Made by a program: the position numbers and the translations under genes. The notes beneath the pieces are model-generated. The model was not told where the DNA came from, searched no databases, and worked only from the letters and a program-made list of their open reading frames with translations. DNA of 64,000 bases, from NCBI GenBank assembly GCA_014526335.1, contig JACTAT010000330.1, positions 62,001 through 126,000 on the forward strand. The letters run 5' to 3'. Below are positions 11,417 to 23,283 of the stretch, one piece after another; position 1 is the stretch's first letter, and each line of letters begins with the position of its first letter. Source of the DNA: Chrysaora quinquecirrha. Taxonomy: Eukaryota > Cnidaria > Scyphozoa > Semaeostomeae > Pelagiidae.

Positions 11417-12331
11417 ATGAATGATTCAGAACAAGCACAAGCACCAGCACCAACTTCATCTGCTAATCCTACTAACGAACCAGCTCCAGCAAATCCTTCT
11501 CCTGCTGAGATTCCTGTCGCTGCTCTGAGTCTAAAATTACCACCTTTTTGGCCTAATGACCCTACAATTTGGTTCGCACAAGTCGAAGCTCAGTTTCTTA
11601 CACGACATATCACTTCTCAGCGTTCGAAATTTGCTCATGTCATAGCTAATTTACCTCCTGAAATCGCTCAAGAAATTCGGGACATTATAGTCAGCCCACC
11701 TGAGGAAAACCGATTTGATTATCTGAAAACTGAATTAATAAAGCGTACCACAGCTTCTGAACAAAAACGCCTTCACCAATTATTAATTTCGGAAGAACTC
11801 GGTGATCGAAAACCTACTCAGCTTTTACGTAGGATGCGTCAGCTTCTTGGCGACCATCATTTAGAAGACCGAATTTTGCGTCAACTCTTTTTACAGCGCC
11901 TTCCTATGAATGCACAGCTTATTCTCGCTTCCACCGCTGAAACTGTCTCGGTTGACCAGCTAGCCACGATCGCTGATAAGATTCTTGAAGTTGCTTTACC
12001 AGCACCTGTCATATCCAGCTTGCCACCAACCAAATCTTCCCCACCAACCTCTGAAGTTCAAGAGTTTCGTTCTCAATTAGAAGCACTCACTTCTCAAGTC
12101 CAGGCTTTGGTTAATCATGTTGGTTTGCAAAACCCACCACGCAACAGAGGTAGAAGTACAACTCCATCAGGTTCATCTCGCCGTCGTCGTTCTTCTAGTG
12201 CATCTCGTCATATTGGGCCTCATTGTTGGTATCACTGGAAATATGGTTCTAATGCTCACAAATGTAACCAACCATGCTCTTTCGTCTCTCAATCCTCTTC
12301 AAATCAGGAAAACATCCAAGCCAGCGACTAG
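11417..12331 (+). CDS. gag: Gag polyprotein of Gypsy retrotransposon
   Basis: This 304-residue frame would form the element's capsid. The N-terminus is Pro/Ala-rich. Residues around 35-200 resemble the retrotransposon gag domain, including [19 protein letters not shown] and an RLHQLL-type helix near residues 118-123. A basic Arg/Ser tract near residues 240-264 is followed by a Cys/His cluster [18 protein letters not shown], a zinc-binding variant common in animal Gypsy elements rather than the classic CCHC knuckle. It ends in TAG and overlaps pol by 58 bases in the -1 frame. A frameshift would make Gag-Pol; the run GGAAAAC just before the gag stop is only a weak slippery-site candidate. Confidence 0.92.
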   Translation: MNDSEQAQAPAPTSSANPTNEPAPANPSPAEIPVAALSLKLPPFWPNDPTIWFAQVEAQFLTRHITSQRSKFAHVIANLPPEIAQEIRDIIVSPPEENRFDYLKTELIKRTTASEQKRLHQLLISEELGDRKPTQLLRRMRQLLGDHHLEDRILRQLFLQRLPMNAQLILASTAETVSVDQLATIADKILEVALPAPVISSLPPTKSSPPTSEVQEFRSQLEALTSQVQALVNHVGLQNPPRNRGRSTTPSGSSRRRRSSSASRHIGPHCWYHWKYGSNAHKCNQPCSFVSQSSSNQENIQASD

Positions 12332-15300
12332 AGGCGACACGTCCCACTGGCTCAAACACTCCTAGTCGCCTATTTTATGTAACCGATCGTATCACAGGTA
12401 CACGTTTTTTGGTTGATACAGGCGCCGATGTCAGTGTAATTCCTCCTTCTCGCTCTGCTAAACAACACGTTTCCTCACTTACCTTGCAAGCCGTGAATCG
12501 CTCCTCCATTGCCACCTACGGAGAAAAATCTTTGACTTTGGATATTGGACTTCGCCGTACGTTCAGATGGATTTTCATTCTTGCAGATATTCCTACCCCT
12601 ATTCTTGGTGCAGATTTTCTCGCACATTTTAACCTCACTGTAGATATTCGTCAACGCAAACTAATCGACTCTACTACGAACTTAACCATTCATGGAATTC
12701 AATCATCAGATTCGTCACCTCAACTCATGTTCAGCATTCCTGACTCTGATAATCAATACCATGATTTAATTAAACAGTTTCCTGATCTCACTCGTACTAC
12801 TTACGAAGAAACTGCAGTTAAACATTCAGTAACACATCATATTCGCACTAATGGTCCTCCTGTTTTCTGTCGTTCTCGACGTCTTGCTCCAGATCGTTTA
12901 GCTATCGCTAAAGCTGAATTTGACCACATGTTACAGCTAGGCATCATTCGTCAATCTGAAAGCAGTTGGTCCTCTCCATTGCACATGGTCCCTAAGAAAT
13001 CAGGTGACTGGCGTCCTTGCGGAGATTATCGTGCTCTGAATAAAGTTACCATACCTGACAGATATCCTATTCCACATATTCAAGACTTTAGCTCTTCATT
13101 ACATGGCAAAACTGTATTCTCAAAGATAGATTTAGTTCGTGCTTACCACCAAATTCCGGTAGAGCCTAGTGATATACCCAAAACTGCCATTATAACCCCT
13201 TTTGGTCTGTCTGAATTCGTCCGTATGCCTTTTGGTCTTCGAAATGCTGCACAAACTTTCCAACGGTTTATCGATGAAGTTTTACGTGGTCTGGATTTCG
13301 TTTATGCTTATATTGACGATTTATTAATTGCTAGTTCATCCGAATCTGAACATCTTGAACATTTGGAAGTTCTTTTTAAACGTTTATCTGATTATGAAGT
13401 TGTAATTAATCCTTCAAAATGTGTTTTTGGCGTTTCATCTTTGGAATTTCTCGGACATAGCATTTCTGCAGAGGGTATTTCCCCACTTCCACAGAAAGTT
13501 GCAGCTATTGCCGAATTTCCTGTACCTAATTCAATACGCAAACTCCGTGAATTTTTGGGTTTAATCAATTTTTATCGTCGTTTTATTCCTGACTGTGCTA
13601 GTATTATTCAACCGCTTACTGATCTTCTATCTCAGAAAAACAGTAAAAATACTTTTGAGCTTTCTGAAGAAGCCTTATCTGCGTTCACTAATATCAAGTC
13701 TGCCTTAGCTAAAGCAACGTTGTTAGTCCACCCTTCACCCAATGCTCCATATTGTCTTATGGTCGATGCGTCCAATGTAGCCGTCGGTGGCGTTCTTCAA
13801 CAGAAAATAAACAACATTTGGCATCCGATTTCCTTTTTCTCGAAGCGTTTACAGCCTGCTGAGACTAGATATAGTACATTTGGTCGTGAATTGCTTGCTG
13901 TGTATCTAAGTATTCGTCATTTTCGCCATTGTTTAGAAGGACGTGAATTTTTCATCCTTACCGATCACAAACCTTTGACTCACGCATTTTCAGCTTCTCC
14001 GGATCGATATTCACCTCGTGAAGTTCGCCATTTAGACTTTATTTCACAGTTTTCCACTGATATTAGACATATTCAAGGCAAAGAAAACTCAGTTGCAGAT
14101 GCACTTTCTCGTCTAGATAGTATCAACGGTATTCAACCCTTACCAACATTAGACTTCGCAACGTTATCATCAGCTCAGAAAGATGACCCAGAATTATCTA
14201 AACTGTCTGAATCTTCATCGCTTAATCTTAAAGAATTACCTTTACCACTCACTTCTGGTACTATTATCTGTGATGTTTCTACTGATAACCCTCGTCCGTA
14301 TGTTCCTGTGTCCTTTCGTCGTCAAATCTTCGATCAGCTTCATTCGCCATCTCACCCAGGAATTCGTGCTACTCAGAAATTAATCACTCAACGATTCGTA
14401 TGGCCTAAGATTAATAAAGATATTCGAAACTGGACTCAATCATGCCTTCAATGTCAGAAATCAAAAGTTCAACGACATACTGTCGCTCCTCTTGGCACAT
14501 TTCGCACTCCAGACGCTCGTTTCGACCATGTTCATCTTGACATAGTTGGCCCTTTACCACCTTCAAACGGACACCGTTATTTACTTACATGCATTGATCG
14601 TTTTACTCGTTGGCCAGAAGCCATTCCAATATCTGATATTACAGCTGAGACTGTTGCTCAAACCTTTGTTTCTCGCTGGATTTCTGTTTTTGGTGTTCCA
14701 TCCACAATAACTACTGACCGCGGTGCACAATTTGAATCTTCGCTATTTCACAAACTAACCATATTGTTAGGCACTAAACGCATTCGCACAACATCATATC
14801 ACCCTTGCGCAAACGGTATGGTTGAACGTTTACATCGCACCTTAAAAGCAGCACTTAAAGCCCAGGCTGATCCTTCTAAATGGACTGAAGCACTACCTTT
14901 AATATTACTAAACATTCGCACTACAGTTAAAGAAGATTTACAATGTTCTCCAGCTCAACTTGTTTATGGTACTACCCTTCGATTACCTGCTGAATTTGTT
15001 GCCTCAACTTGTGATTCTACCGATTTAGATCCTTCCGTTTATGCTGATCGTTTACGTGTTTTTATGCAACAACTTCGTCCTGTCTGTCCTCGTTCACAAG
15101 ATCCTGCACATCACATTCCAAAAGATCTCAATCACTGCACTCATGTTTTTGTTCGTAATGACCGTGTTCGTAAACCTCTTCAGTCTCCGTACGATGGTCC
15201 ATTTAAAGTTTTAAAACGCAATTCAAAGCATTTCACCTTGGAAATCAATGGCAAACGACAAACTATTAGTCTTGATCGTCTTAAAGTCGCCCATCTCGAT

Positions 15301-15426
15301 TCAGATACCCAAGATACCCCTCAATCTCAGTCAACACATACATCTTCTGCTGCTGCTGTACCAACATTACCTCGAACTACTCGCTCTGGTCGGAGAGTTC
15401 ATTTTCCAGATCGTTTTGGACAATGA
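12274..15426 (+). CDS. pol: Pol polyprotein (protease, reverse transcriptase, RNase H, integrase) of Gypsy retrotransposon
   Basis: This 1050-residue frame carries every enzymatic domain in Gypsy order. Aspartic protease: [10 protein letters not shown] with DTG at residues 48-50. Reverse transcriptase: YIDD at 346-349. RNase H: TDHKPL and related blocks around 560-570. Integrase: a zinc-binding HHCC region containing [10 protein letters not shown] and CLQC near residues 690-735, then the DDE core with D756, D815 and E851; the last two are separated by 35 residues as expected. A C-terminal GPY/F-like segment (YDGPFKVL) follows near residue 970. It lies in the -1 frame relative to gag. The AUG at 12274 may not be used; translation probably enters from gag by frameshift. 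No stop or frame break is present. Confidence 0.96.
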   Translation: MLFRLSILFKSGKHPSQRLEATRPTGSNTPSRLFYVTDRITGTRFLVDTGADVSVIPPSRSAKQHVSSLTLQAVNRSSIATYGEKSLTLDIGLRRTFRWIFILADIPTPILGADFLAHFNLTVDIRQRKLIDSTTNLTIHGIQSSDSSPQLMFSIPDSDNQYHDLIKQFPDLTRTTYEETAVKHSVTHHIRTNGPPVFCRSRRLAPDRLAIAKAEFDHMLQLGIIRQSESSWSSPLHMVPKKSGDWRPCGDYRALNKVTIPDRYPIPHIQDFSSSLHGKTVFSKIDLVRAYHQIPVEPSDIPKTAIITPFGLSEFVRMPFGLRNAAQTFQRFIDEVLRGLDFVYAYIDDLLIASSSESEHLEHLEVLFKRLSDYEVVINPSKCVFGVSSLEFLGHSISAEGISPLPQKVAAIAEFPVPNSIRKLREFLGLINFYRRFIPDCASIIQPLTDLLSQKNSKNTFELSEEALSAFTNIKSALAKATLLVHPSPNAPYCLMVDASNVAVGGVLQQKINNIWHPISFFSKRLQPAETRYSTFGRELLAVYLSIRHFRHCLEGREFFILTDHKPLTHAFSASPDRYSPREVRHLDFISQFSTDIRHIQGKENSVADALSRLDSINGIQPLPTLDFATLSSAQKDDPELSKLSESSSLNLKELPLPLTSGTIICDVSTDNPRPYVPVSFRRQIFDQLHSPSHPGIRATQKLITQRFVWPKINKDIRNWTQSCLQCQKSKVQRHTVAPLGTFRTPDARFDHVHLDIVGPLPPSNGHRYLLTCIDRFTRWPEAIPISDITAETVAQTFVSRWISVFGVPSTITTDRGAQFESSLFHKLTILLGTKRIRTTSYHPCANGMVERLHRTLKAALKAQADPSKWTEALPLILLNIRTTVKEDLQCSPAQLVYGTTLRLPAEFVASTCDSTDLDPSVYADRLRVFMQQLRPVCPRSQDPAHHIPKDLNHCTHVFVRNDRVRKPLQSPYDGPFKVLKRNSKHFTLEINGKRQTISLDRLKVAHLDSDTQDTPQSQSTHTSSAAAVPTLPRTTRSGRRVHFPDRFGQ

Positions 15427-15561
15427 AAATACGTATTCTGTTTAAGAAGAACTTTCTTTTTGAACTTACTTTTGAACATTTCTTAGTGTGTGTTGTTTTG
15501 TATATATTTTGTATTTCTTAGAATCGAATGCCACTTACTTGCATTCTAGGGGGGGAGCCCT

Positions 15562-15917
15562 TGTAGCAGCATCAACAACATTTTATTTTGTATCTTAGTA
15601 ACCGTTTTATTCATTTTTGTTTACTATTTGCATTTCTATACTTCTTCCTACTCATTAACACGTTTTCACTATAAACCTTTATTTTTATTACAATAACCTT
15701 TTTGTTTATCACTGTCGTTTCGAAACCATCCCAGATTTTAATTTATGTAATTTTGTAAATAGTTAGTTAGAGTTAAATTTGATCAGAGTGAACACAAAAA
15801 AATCAAGAAACGTTTTATCTATCTGGTGTATCTCTCAAGCATCGCAAGTTTTGGTGAGATAATTTCAATTTATAGGATTAGTAAATCTAGTTTTTGTTTA
15901 AGCGCTAGTTTTCCTAA
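15562..15917 (+). repeat. 3' LTR of Gypsy element
   Basis: A 356-bp direct repeat of 10947-11302, preceded by the polypurine tract AGGGGGGGAG and followed by the duplicated target AGGCT. It should supply the polyadenylation region. Confidence 0.95.
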
Positions 15918-15949
15918 AGGCTCACGTCATATAAAAAGTTCCTTAGTGT

Positions 15950-16495
15950 CACGACCCCGACAATAGACCTTTCAAAGAGGTATGGATCGGCGTGACATTT
16001 CTGGTAAATGGTAGACAGGTTGAGTAAGGAAATCCTTTCTTTCCACATTCAAAGATCAGATTACGGTCGTGTCAGGAGATGACGTGCAGCGAATTTTGCT
16101 TCAAATTCACGTTTAGTGGGGGTTAACGTGAAGGAAAGAATTCACGTCACAATTTATCTGCTCTGCGAGGCATTTTATCAATTATTTCATTTTTTGTCAG
16201 TTACTTGCATCTTGATTTTTGAGCTTCTACAAATATTAATAGCATTTAATGTCACAAATTCCTTTCCTTTCTTAATCTTCCATTATTCATGGATTTGCAG
16301 TAAAATCTGCTGCACTACCTCTCGTGAAGCCACTGCAATTACAGTCGTTAAACCTGGAGAGGATTCACTTACTCAATATATCTACCATTTTCCAGAAGAA
16401 TGTCGCCCCGACCCAGACCTTTTTAAAAAGATCCGTCTTGTCCTCAAAAGGCCGTTTGCGTACCGATCATACGCTGCGATGATCCCCGGCAAGTA
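15950..16495. repeat. Inverted pair of an exon-like dispersed repeat (arms 15950-16160 and 16285-16495)
   Basis: The minus strand of 15950-16160 and the plus strand of 16285-16495 are homologous over about 190 bp. The plus-strand copy can be read as KICCTTSREATAITVV, then GEDSLTQ, then PEECRPDPDLFKK, preceded by TTTGCAG like a splice acceptor. The minus copy has the same frame with a stop and a frameshift. Two more copies (34060-34290 minus, 37321-37500 plus) flank the Harbinger element. Either a decaying exon family or the arms of a foldback element. I do not recognise the peptide. Confidence 0.6.
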
Positions 16496-16558
16496 AGAAT
16501 CGATAATGGGGTATCCTGCCATCCTACATATATATCTAAATAAGTGATTCTCATTTAC

Positions 16559-19500
16559 CTTCTTCATCATAATTGCTCATATCATCTGATATGATGTTAC
16601 TGAAATCAAGTAGCAGATTCCACGTGTCTTTTGGGATCGAATGCTTTTCGTTTTCCTAAAAAAGACATTTCATTCACATGAGAGCAAATTACCATATTTC
16701 ATCTAAAATTTTGAAGCGCGCTTTTACAGAGGGGCAGATATTGAAGGCCGTTATGTGACAAAGCAAATTGTCAGAAATGGAACATTCTATAAGAGGTTTT
16801 AGAGAAGAAAACATGGTATAAAAAACTACTTCATGCGTAACCTAGAAGTGGCTTGAAATTTCTCAAAACTACAAAGCTGGATTGCTACTTCAGATGGTGC
16901 CATTTATAGAGGGAAAAGACAAAAGGCCGTCGAGTTCCCTCTATATTTGGCACTTACAATCTAATTCACTAGTTAGCCACACTAGCAACAAATACATTAA
17001 AGGACGAGGGACAAACAAACAAACAAATAAATCTAACAAACAACAAACAAAGTCTAAAAATAGGGTTAGCTGCATACAATCAAACCGTCCTGTTGCTTAA
17101 TAAAGGATATTATGGCTGCCATGATTATTCTGTTATCAATTACATTCAAAAGTGGAGAACCAAAAAAAAGCAGTGTGCACAAGGATTTTGTATTATAACA
17201 TGAAACGCCAAAACAGAAATTTCAAAGAGTTGACCAAGGAGAACACGGCGCATTGTGTCGTACAATGGGCAGTGCAGGAGAAAATGCTCGTTATCTTCTT
17301 TTGCTGTTCCACACGTGCAAACAGGGCTTAAGCAATCAAAATTATGCCTGAATTTGTGCTCGTTTAGTAAGCTAAATTGCAGGTGTAGTTTAGTTAAGAT
17401 TCTGATACTTTTATGTCGTTAATGTTGTAAATAGAATTTCGAAAATAAATTTCAATTATTTTGTTATATCTATTGCTTAGTATTGCTACATATGAATATT
17501 TACTGGCTACCTCTATTACCTACTGCACATCTCCTATAGGATCGTAGGTCTTTGAAAATTTCAAATTACATCATAACGAGAATCTTAATGACAATAAACT
17601 CAAGAGACAAGCTTGCTCTACTTTTCAACGGACCCAGAGCTGACTCCAAACAAACCCAGAAAAGGTATGGACTCCAAGATATCCTGTACAGGCGGAAGGT
17701 GTTTTTGAGCCAAAACTGGCTCAAGATGGGACCAACACAAGAGTGAGGTCCAAAAACAAAAACAGTCTGCTCACCTAATCCCTTTTGTTCGGGGTTTTTT
17801 GCAAAATTAAATGTGAAATGATAAAGATCCTTGAATTTGTTAACTTCTGATAACTCCTTGCTAATTCTTGGAAGAGACCTTTTTAGACCATCTAACGAAT
17901 CTGCCCTGCAACACAGAATATAAATGCCTTTAAAATACAGAAATAAGATGCAAATCGATAATTATGCCATTAATATTTGTTCTGAATGTACTTCGAGAGT
18001 AAACAAAAGGAATTGGATTGTTATTTGATAATTATTTTCTTGCAATAGGCAACTTTTCAATTTAAAAAAAGTGACAGGTTATTTCAAGTCTTAATGATTG
18101 GCATCTGGCCTTATCCAGCTGGCTCATGGTGTCAGAAGCTCAGTAAGGTTGGGGTTGGGGTTTGAGTCTGACTACTGAGATACTAGGGAATGTGGCATTA
18201 AGCATCATTTCACCATCTTGTGTTCCAATGAAAGGAGAAGCAACTTTCAGTCTGGCATTCCAGCACATCTCAACTTATTCAATCAACAATTCATTTTGAT
18301 CATCACCTTATTTTGAACATTATCAAGACACAGTTTCTCTTTAAGCAACCCCAATTAGATTTTGCTGGCGATTGCCATTTTCCACCTAAAAGTTGCTAAA
18401 AGTGATTGCTAAGTGTTGGAAGCAGCCAAACAGTCGCTATCTAATGAATGTCAGATGTCTACTGTCTTCACGGATCATTTTCAGTTGAAATGGTTGCAAT
18501 GCAGTAACAGATAGATAGGGCCACAGTTTGCTAACCCCACACTTAATCTGGTGTTCTTACTATTAATCCTCTCTATAATTATTCATCTTGTTGCCTCTTT
18601 ACATTTCTTCTCTTACATCACAGCTTTCTGTTTCTTATCTGTCTGCCTTGGTCTCTCACATCTTGCATCCCTGTTCATCCACATCATGGTTAACCAAGGT
18701 ATTAACCAGAAGGAAATATTGGCATTTAATTTACTTACTTAGGTTTAGTTAGGTTAATTTTGAACTCAGGCAGAGGCCTCTATATTCGACTCCAAATGTT
18801 GATGTTTTCTAGTTCCCGGGGGGAGGGGGTCGTGGCCCATTTATTCAACATACTGTATCTACATAGTATATTCCTTGTGCCATTTTGCCTAGTTCCTTCT
18901 CACATAAACTATCATTTCAACTTGACTTGAACTTGACTTGGCTTTGTGAGGTGTTTTCCTTTGAACCCCTTTCAACACAGGTTGCTTGATACTTTGTCCA
19001 GTTGCTTATAAAAAAGTAAATCACTGAAAGAGAGATGTGAATACCTACTTACCCTACTTCAAGCATTCCTTCGACAAATTCTTTTCTCGTGAACTCACAC
19101 TGAACTGATGCTTTGAATTTCCAGCAAATTAATAAAACTTCAAAGCTAGCTGGATCCAATCTGAGGTCATCACAGAATTTGCTTATTCCTTCCACCAGTA
19201 TTTTGTCATCGTGAGGATCTGTCGAAAGAATTTTTAGAACATAAACATCATTTGAATATTCTTGATCGATGTTCCATACCAATTCAAAATTTCAATAACT
19301 CTCAAAGTCAACTTTTTTCTGCCATAACTTAGTTGGGGATAGGCAAACACAATATGTTGGTTTGTGCAAAAAGAAAAGCATCAGAGAAAAAATTTTCAAC
19401 AACTTTCACAACTTTCTGCCTGAAAAAATCACTAGTCTAAGAAATCACCACCAGGATGGATTGACTGATAAACTTTGATTGTACCCGGGGGACACTATGT

Positions 19501-21242
19501 ATAATTTGGGTGCTGGGGACATGTCGCTTGGAACAATATTGATTTTTGCAAATTTGGCATAAGGATGGTCTCCATTTTCACGATTTTGGTATAAAGGAGC
19601 GATGCCAGTTTCTACAATTTGGGTGTTTTGGTATAAGCAATGGTGTAGATTTTCACGATGTTGGTCAAGGAACGGTCTCCGTTTTCAAGATTTTTATGTT
19701 TGAAGAATGGAAAATTGGTATTAGGTTGGGTATCTTTTGAAGCTTGGGTGGCATGTCCCTTACAAAATTTGATCAAGCGCACCTCCTGGGGATAGTGCAG
19801 TGCATCCTCAATAATCAAAACAAATAAGAATCAATGTTTTAAATTGTTGTTTGGATTACGCAGAATACCAGTTAATGTAAGATGTCTAGTTTTGACCACT
19901 TTTGGCTGAAACTTAGTCTTACCCTAAGTCTAAATCTTTCTTAATCTGACAAAAGTCATGCAAGAACATGATGGCATTGCAGAGGAGACATGTGCAGAAG
20001 CAACCAACCTTCGTCCAGCCCATAATTATTCATGCCCTGCACAAGAGTATAAGTCTCATAAATTCACTTTTCTCACTCTCTCCTCCACAGCACAGTCAGT
20101 TGCCCATACGGGAACTGCAGGATGTTCAGATTAAGAAAGATTTAGACTTAGGGTAAGTCTAGCTGAAACTAGAGAGAATTATTACAATTTCATTGAATTG
20201 TAGTGCTTGAAAGGCATAAAAGCAATGGTTAGTCAAGGAATTCAGGTGTACAGTCCAAATAAGCATTGGCTCGATAAATAATTATTGAAAAAAATGAATG
20301 AATGTCCCCCAGGGGAGTGTACTTGAAAAATATTTGACAGCAGTGGCTCGGTTTATTTTTTGGGTCTGAAATTTTGGATATCCTTACTTTTTTGGGTTTG
20401 GAAAAACTCAAATTTTTTGGGCAGCAAATTTTTCTTTTTTTTTTTTTTTGGTTTAGATTTCTCTACAAGTCCTTTTATGGGTGTCTAATGATGTCAAATA
20501 AACATTTTTGGACAGGGTTTCTGGAAAATACTGACTAACAAAACTCTTTACGATCTGATTTTTTGGTGCCAAATTGAACGAGCCATGGAATATCAGTGTC
20601 CAAAAACCCAAGTGGGTTTTTGCACCCTTTTTGGATGAGGAATTATTTTTTTAGGGCCGGTTTCGGCAGATATTGATTTGTTTAGGTGGCAGTGTAAACA
20701 TCTGGGTTGAGCTCCCTTGTCATGTTTATATCAGAGTACACTCCCTGGGGAATGTCCTTTCTACTTTGGGCACATTCACAGCTTCTGTGAGGGATTCAAT
20801 GAATTTCAAAGTCAAAAAAATTTGGATAATCCCTAATTTGTTTGGATATCATAGTTTTAAACTTTTAAAAGCTTGTTTGATTAATCAAGGGTTTTCATTG
20901 GAGTGTTTAGTTCATACAGGATGTACTGTAAATGTTTCTGTATGTCATGAGAAAAGCTGAAACAACTGTGATGTTTCAGCTTTTCAACTGTGATGGTTTG
21001 AAAAATAAAGACATTTTATACAGTATACCTTTATACTTGTCAAAGAGGGAATTCAATTTTTTCTTGTCAATAGTTGGCTTTGATTCTCTGTAATATTTTT
21101 CAGGGTGTTGAAAATAGCTGTCAGTCGAAATATCCATACGCCAATCATGTGCACTGAGACAATGAATGGCAGTCTTTTCACCCGTGTTTGTAAAGGCAAT
21201 GAACTGCCTGACCTTTTCTTTTTGTGATGATTTTAATTTATT
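16559..21242 (-). CDS. DCN1-like neddylation co-factor (DCUN1D1/2 type), partially recovered
   Basis: DCN1 proteins bind NEDD8-loaded UBC12 and the cullin WHB domain and stimulate cullin neddylation. Exons recovered on the minus strand, all with GT-AG borders: 21029..21242 ([14 protein letters not shown] onward, the UBA-like domain), 19053..19218 ([26 protein letters not shown], start of the PONY domain), 17775..17905 ([12 protein letters not shown]) and 16559..16655 ([22 protein letters not shown]). The first three join in phase and match human DCUN1D1 closely from memory of the family. Not found: the exon with the initiator Met, one exon of expected phase between 17775 and 16655, and the final exon (WPVLIDDFVEF region). 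Exon-like repeats and the Gypsy element begin within about 60 bp downstream of the last recovered exon, so the 3' end may have been displaced. A weak RFKILDEIW reading near 16700 does not keep phase. Confidence 0.85.
17145..17410 (-). mobile_element. Non-LTR retrotransposon 3' fragment (end of reverse transcriptase ORF)
   Basis: On the minus strand an open stretch reads [15 protein letters not shown], then CPVCTCGT-like sequence (observed [20 protein letters not shown]), then CPLYDTMRR. The CxCG...E...H.LL.CP pattern is the Cys/His motif that follows the reverse transcriptase in many LINE proteins. The fragment is 5'-truncated and lies in a DCN1-like gene intron. Confidence 0.75.
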
Positions 21243-22163
21243 CTGCAAGAGAAATAAATTTCTTTCTTGTAATTTATCAATTATTTCATTTATACTAATG
21301 GCAAACCTGGATTATCACACTGGTGACTGTTTTAGTGACAAAACAAGTTATAAATAGCAAGTAATTTAGTTGGGCAAAACGACCAAGGATGTTGGGCGAA
21401 AAGACCTGTGTTCCTGTATTCCTAGGGACTAGCACTAAAACACTATTTCACCTTCCACCTTCATTTAGAGGTCTCTACAATGCCTGCCAGAATGCTTGGA
21501 ACGCCAGATTGGATTCCTCAACGCAACATCTCCCTTTCCCCTCTGAGAGGGAGGGGGGGGGGTAATGAGTCAGTGAGTTGTGCTTAGAATTGTAAACACT
21601 CTTTTATGGGAAAAAGACTGGAAATATGACGAGTGTTCCAACAAATATGACCAGAACATTTGACCTTGATTAACCTTATTTTCAAGCCAAAAAAATTCCA
21701 TATATTTATTTTGGGCTTGGCTTTGCAAAGGCGACCGGAAATGGACGCACAAACAGATGACTGATTGGCCAACCAACAAAAAATGGCCTAAAAACAACCA
21801 TTTTATGAAAAACATACCCACCATCGTAAGTTTCTTGTTCTAACTACTAACAATGACTTCTCATCCGAAACCGGGCATCCTCTGATGACATCAAAGCTTA
21901 CTTTTGGATATTTTCTCAATTGTGACTCTAATAAATGCAATGTGATGTGAAATTCATCTACATAATGCGTCCGCCATTTTCCTCTCTGGAAGAAAGTAAG
22001 AAATCCGCTGTGCAAAGAACTTGCTGCTCCGCTCAAGTTCTGGATCTCTGGACCACCATGGGTTGGGGTAGGAATGTGCTGGTTCATGGAACCTAGCTAG
22101 GGAATCTTTCACTTCTGCCCACTTGGTGTATGTTATCTCTACTCACATGGCTACCTGGAGATT
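21243..22163. other. Upstream flank of the DCN1-like gene; no exon confirmed
   Basis: The DCN1-like first exon should lie here or further upstream on the minus strand. A minus-strand ATGGCGGACGC context occurs at about 21975 but no donor keeps phase with the next exon. A minus-strand open frame (21803-22087) is not recognisable. G-rich run near 21550. Confidence 0.3.
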
Positions 22164-22435
22164 GAACTATGAATAAAAAGATTTATCTTTTTATTTATAG
22201 TTCAATGGGCGTGGCAAAGTGGCCAAGGCGTTCGGCCCATACGATCGCAAAAGTCGTGGGTTCGAGTCTCCTCTGGGCTACTTTCCACAACCCTACACAC
22301 AGTCAACTTATTTGCCCATCCTTCCGATTTCGGTAAACGAGTACCCAGGGTATTCGTTCCAGAATATCAGTCTGAACCCCCCGACTTTCGTTTAACACAA
22401 AGAATGCTTGCTTGCTTGATTGTTTGCTTGCCGCC
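22164..22435 (+). mobile_element. tRNA-derived SINE preceded by a 20-bp-arm hairpin
   Basis: From about 22206 the sequence has a tRNA-like head: GGCAAAGTGGCCAAGGC resembles an A box and GGGTTCGAGTCTC is a B box, and the head closes with TGGGCTA. A tRNA-unrelated body follows and ends in a CTTG-rich tail near 22410-22432. The anticodon arm does not fold well enough to call a functional tRNA. Immediately before it, 22164-22206 is an almost perfect hairpin (TTGAACTATGAATAAAAAGA and inverse). Confidence 0.65.
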
Positions 22436-22560
22436 CCCTCCCTAACAAGCATTCGGGATCTTAGTGTTATTCATCTCAATTCAAAAGCCGACTTTATTAA
22501 TTATTAATAAGCCCCTTACAAACTTGCTGGTTATCATCAGCGTTGCTTTGCTGACCCTTA

Positions 22561-22976
22561 TAGACCATTTCAACTATGGGCCTCGTTTTCAAAAAACATG
22601 AAAATTAAGTCAAAGAGAAATTTCGACTTCAGATTCGAATTCAGCACCTTCTTTTTAGTGTCGAGGCACAGTTTTACGCTTCTAGTCCTTACGATGTTGA
22701 TTCTATAGCGATTAGAAGTTTGAAAAATTATAAGGGGTTTGACCATGTAAAATGACTACGGGTGTAAAATTTCACCCCCAGCGATTTTTCACGGTCAAAT
22801 CCTTTATTGAATTTCAAACTTTTGACACCTATACAATCAATATCTTAAGGACTAGAAGCATAAAACTTTTCCTCGACACTTAAAAGAAGTTGCTGAATTC
22901 GAATCTGAAGTCGAAATTTCTCTGTGGGCTGATTTTCAATTTTCTTGAAAACGAGGCCCTTAGTTGAAATGGTCTA
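22561..22976. repeat. Palindromic dispersed repeat (hairpin MITE-like)
   Basis: Long inverted arms start TAGACCATTTCAACTA and end with the inverse. The arms also share CCTCGTTTTCAA and CGACTTCAGATTCGAATTC. The inner part (GGTTTGACC...GGTCAAATCC) is related to the repeats at 540-850, 37670-37960 and 38225-39790. No coding sequence and no certain target duplication. Confidence 0.75.
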
Positions 22977-23283
22977 TTGACCTAACTCTTCCTTTAATGA
23001 CCTTTTTATCTGCTCTACCATGCCCCTGCCATGGTCGCTGCTCTCCATGATTCAAAGATGTTGTGGCTTGGCCCGGTAGGCGGTAGGAAGAACTAAATCT
23101 TGCCCTTGCTCTATGTAGTTTCCGATTAGTATAGGATTTTGGGATATTACGAAGCAGTAGTTAAAAGGCAAAAAAAAAACGTCCTGATAGAAATAATGTG
23201 AAAATTACTATATTTCAGACTTTTACATTTTTCGTTACTTCTATAAAAGGACAAAGTTAGTTAATCAACTGTCCATAACCTCT

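Larger units (their letters stand above)
10947..15917 (+). mobile_element. Complete Gypsy (Ty3) LTR retrotransposon with 5-bp target duplication
   Basis: The element is 4971 bp: 5' LTR 10947-11302, gag 11417-12331, pol 12274-15426, polypurine tract near 15548-15557 and 3' LTR 15562-15917. The flanks are AGGCT on both sides (10942-10946 and 15918-15922). The two LTRs show no difference by eye, which implies a very recent insertion. No env-like frame follows pol. A putative primer-binding site starting TGGTGACCACG lies just inside the 5' LTR. Gag and pol are open throughout, so the copy may be competent. Confidence 0.96.

Noticed and set aside
16670..16790. Missing DCN1-like exon (RFKILDEIW reading, minus strand)
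   Set aside because: Resembles RFKFLDLW of DCUN1D proteins, but the donor does not keep phase with the next exon and a stop follows at once.
18110..18190. tRNA gene or tRNA-derived SINE
   Set aside because: Only a loose B-box-like GGTTTGAGTCTG is visible; the cloverleaf does not form.
21803..22087. 94-codon minus-strand frame as an N-terminal DCN1-like exon
   Set aside because: Sequence does not resemble DCUN1D N-termini and no donor joins it in phase to 21242.
22206..22280. Functional tRNA gene
   Set aside because: A and B boxes are recognisable but the anticodon stem is poor and the sequence continues into a SINE body and tail.
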